Positions 63,518 to 64,000 of a DNA stretch of 64,000 nucleotides are shown in pieces. The notes below the pieces were generated by a model that was given only the letters and a program-made list of their open reading frames with translations, did no database searches and was not told where the DNA came from. Source of the stretch: Rubrivivax sp. (GTDB lineage Bacteria > Pseudomonadota > Gammaproteobacteria > Burkholderiales > Burkholderiaceae_C); contig JADJHR010000019.1 of NCBI GenBank assembly GCA_016707445.1, positions 1 to 64,000 on the forward strand. Reading direction: 5' to 3'. Within the stretch, counting starts at the first letter, position 1. Every line of letters begins with the position of its first letter. The position numbers and the translations under genes are program-made.

Positions 63518-64000
63518 ATGGCCGCGGTCGGTGCGCTTAGCGCGCTCTGCAACGAGCCGCTGGCCGTCGCGCTGCTACCCTTCTGGCAGCACCTGACCGT
63601 TGAGAAGAGGCTGGCTGAACGCACGCTGGCGATGTACCGCGACGCCCTGGTGCGGCTGCAGCGGTTGGCCGCTGCTGAAGGCGTGGTGGTGCAGCAGGCA
63701 CAGGTGCATCACTTGAGGGGCTGGCTGGCGGCCTTGCGCGGCGATGGCCTGGGCGCGCGCAGTCTGGCCATCACCCTGGCCGCCTGGCGCGGCCTGTATG
63801 CCTGGTGGGGCCGTGATGGCCTGGTCGCGACCAACCCCGCCGCTGGGTTGCGCGCGCCCAGGGCCGCCAAGCCGCTGCCGTCGGCGCTGGCGGTCGAGCA
63901 GGCGGTGGCGCTGGCCGAACTCGAAACCGACCAGGGCCGGCCCGAGCTGCAGGCGCGCGACAAGGCCATCGTCGAACTGCTCTATGGCTGCGGGCTGCGC
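63518..64000 (+). CDS. xerC: Tyrosine recombinase XerC, 3' end cut by window edge
   Basis: First 161 residues of a tyrosine recombinase that, with XerD, resolves chromosome dimers at dif. The N-terminal core-binding SAM-like domain has FWQHLTVEKRLAERTLAMYRDAL, VHHLRGWLAALRGDGL and SLAITLAAWRGLYAWWGRDG; then NPAAGLRAPRAAKPLPSAL leads to the catalytic domain, cut after LLYGCGLR, where the first catalytic Arg appears. The position after dapF and DUF484 supports XerC over XerD or an integrase. Confidence 0.9.
   Translation, partial: MAAVGALSALCNEPLAVALLPFWQHLTVEKRLAERTLAMYRDALVRLQRLAAAEGVVVQQAQVHHLRGWLAALRGDGLGARSLAITLAAWRGLYAWWGRDGLVATNPAAGLRAPRAAKPLPSALAVEQAVALAELETDQGRPELQARDKAIVELLYGCGLR

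Overview
The window is 64 kb of GC-rich chromosome from a betaproteobacterium of the order Burkholderiales, most likely the Rubrivivax/Leptothrix/Ideonella branch. This is inferred from gene content and order: exosortase A (XrtA) partner genes at the left edge, smg-dprA-LysM facing def-fmt, an SAH riboswitch in front of ahcY-metF, slt-NDUFA9-GST-cca, and dapF-DUF484-xerC. Almost everything is chromosomal housekeeping. No rRNA, tRNA, CRISPR array, prophage or complete insertion sequence was seen.

Layout. 1-5.5 kb: end of an XrtA polysaccharide/PEP-CTERM locus (acyl-CoA ligase, PLP decarboxylase, a large VanZ-like membrane protein), with a VapBC module wedged between the first two. 5.5-11.3 kb: yajC-secD-secF and a DUF1631 gene. 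11.3-17.9 kb: smg, dprA and a LysM protein facing def-fmt, then a lipoprotein, a truncated DUF2807 gene and azlCD. 18-28 kb: lower glycolysis and the PEP-pyruvate node (pgk, maeB, pyk, ppsA, fba), interrupted by an ATPase/STAS-like regulator. 28-30.1 kb: a SWIB-domain protein with an H1-like tail, then a strikingly AT-rich orphan gene at the place where purC usually lies. 30.2-42.7 kb: purEK, tsaC, SGNH lipoprotein, SemiSWEET, dacB, tsaB-rimI-udg, glmU, two lipoproteins, ttcA, folB, SDR. 42.7-54.3 kb: midA-like methyltransferase, DUF2905, an FHA-EAL protein, cca-GST-epimerase-slt, a LysR regulator, 5-FCL, metF-ahcY with the riboswitch. 54.5-64 kb: ppk2, HAD phosphatase, YcaQ-like glycosylase, MBL hydrolase, metK, two LpxL-like acyltransferases, dapF, DUF484, xerC (cut by the edge).

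Functional threads. ahcY, metF and metK form the methyl cycle, and ahcY is under SAH control. tsaC and tsaB both serve tRNA t6A synthesis. def and fmt handle formyl-methionine, and 5-FCL, metF and folB handle folate. dacB, slt, glmU, dapF and the LpxL pair build the envelope.

Caution on sequence quality. Seven genes carry single-base frameshifts (vapC, vanZ, secD, DUF1631, ppsA, slt, ahcY), each repaired by one base. Several are essential or near-essential, so most are probably sequencing or assembly errors. Such genes are given here as single features over their full span.
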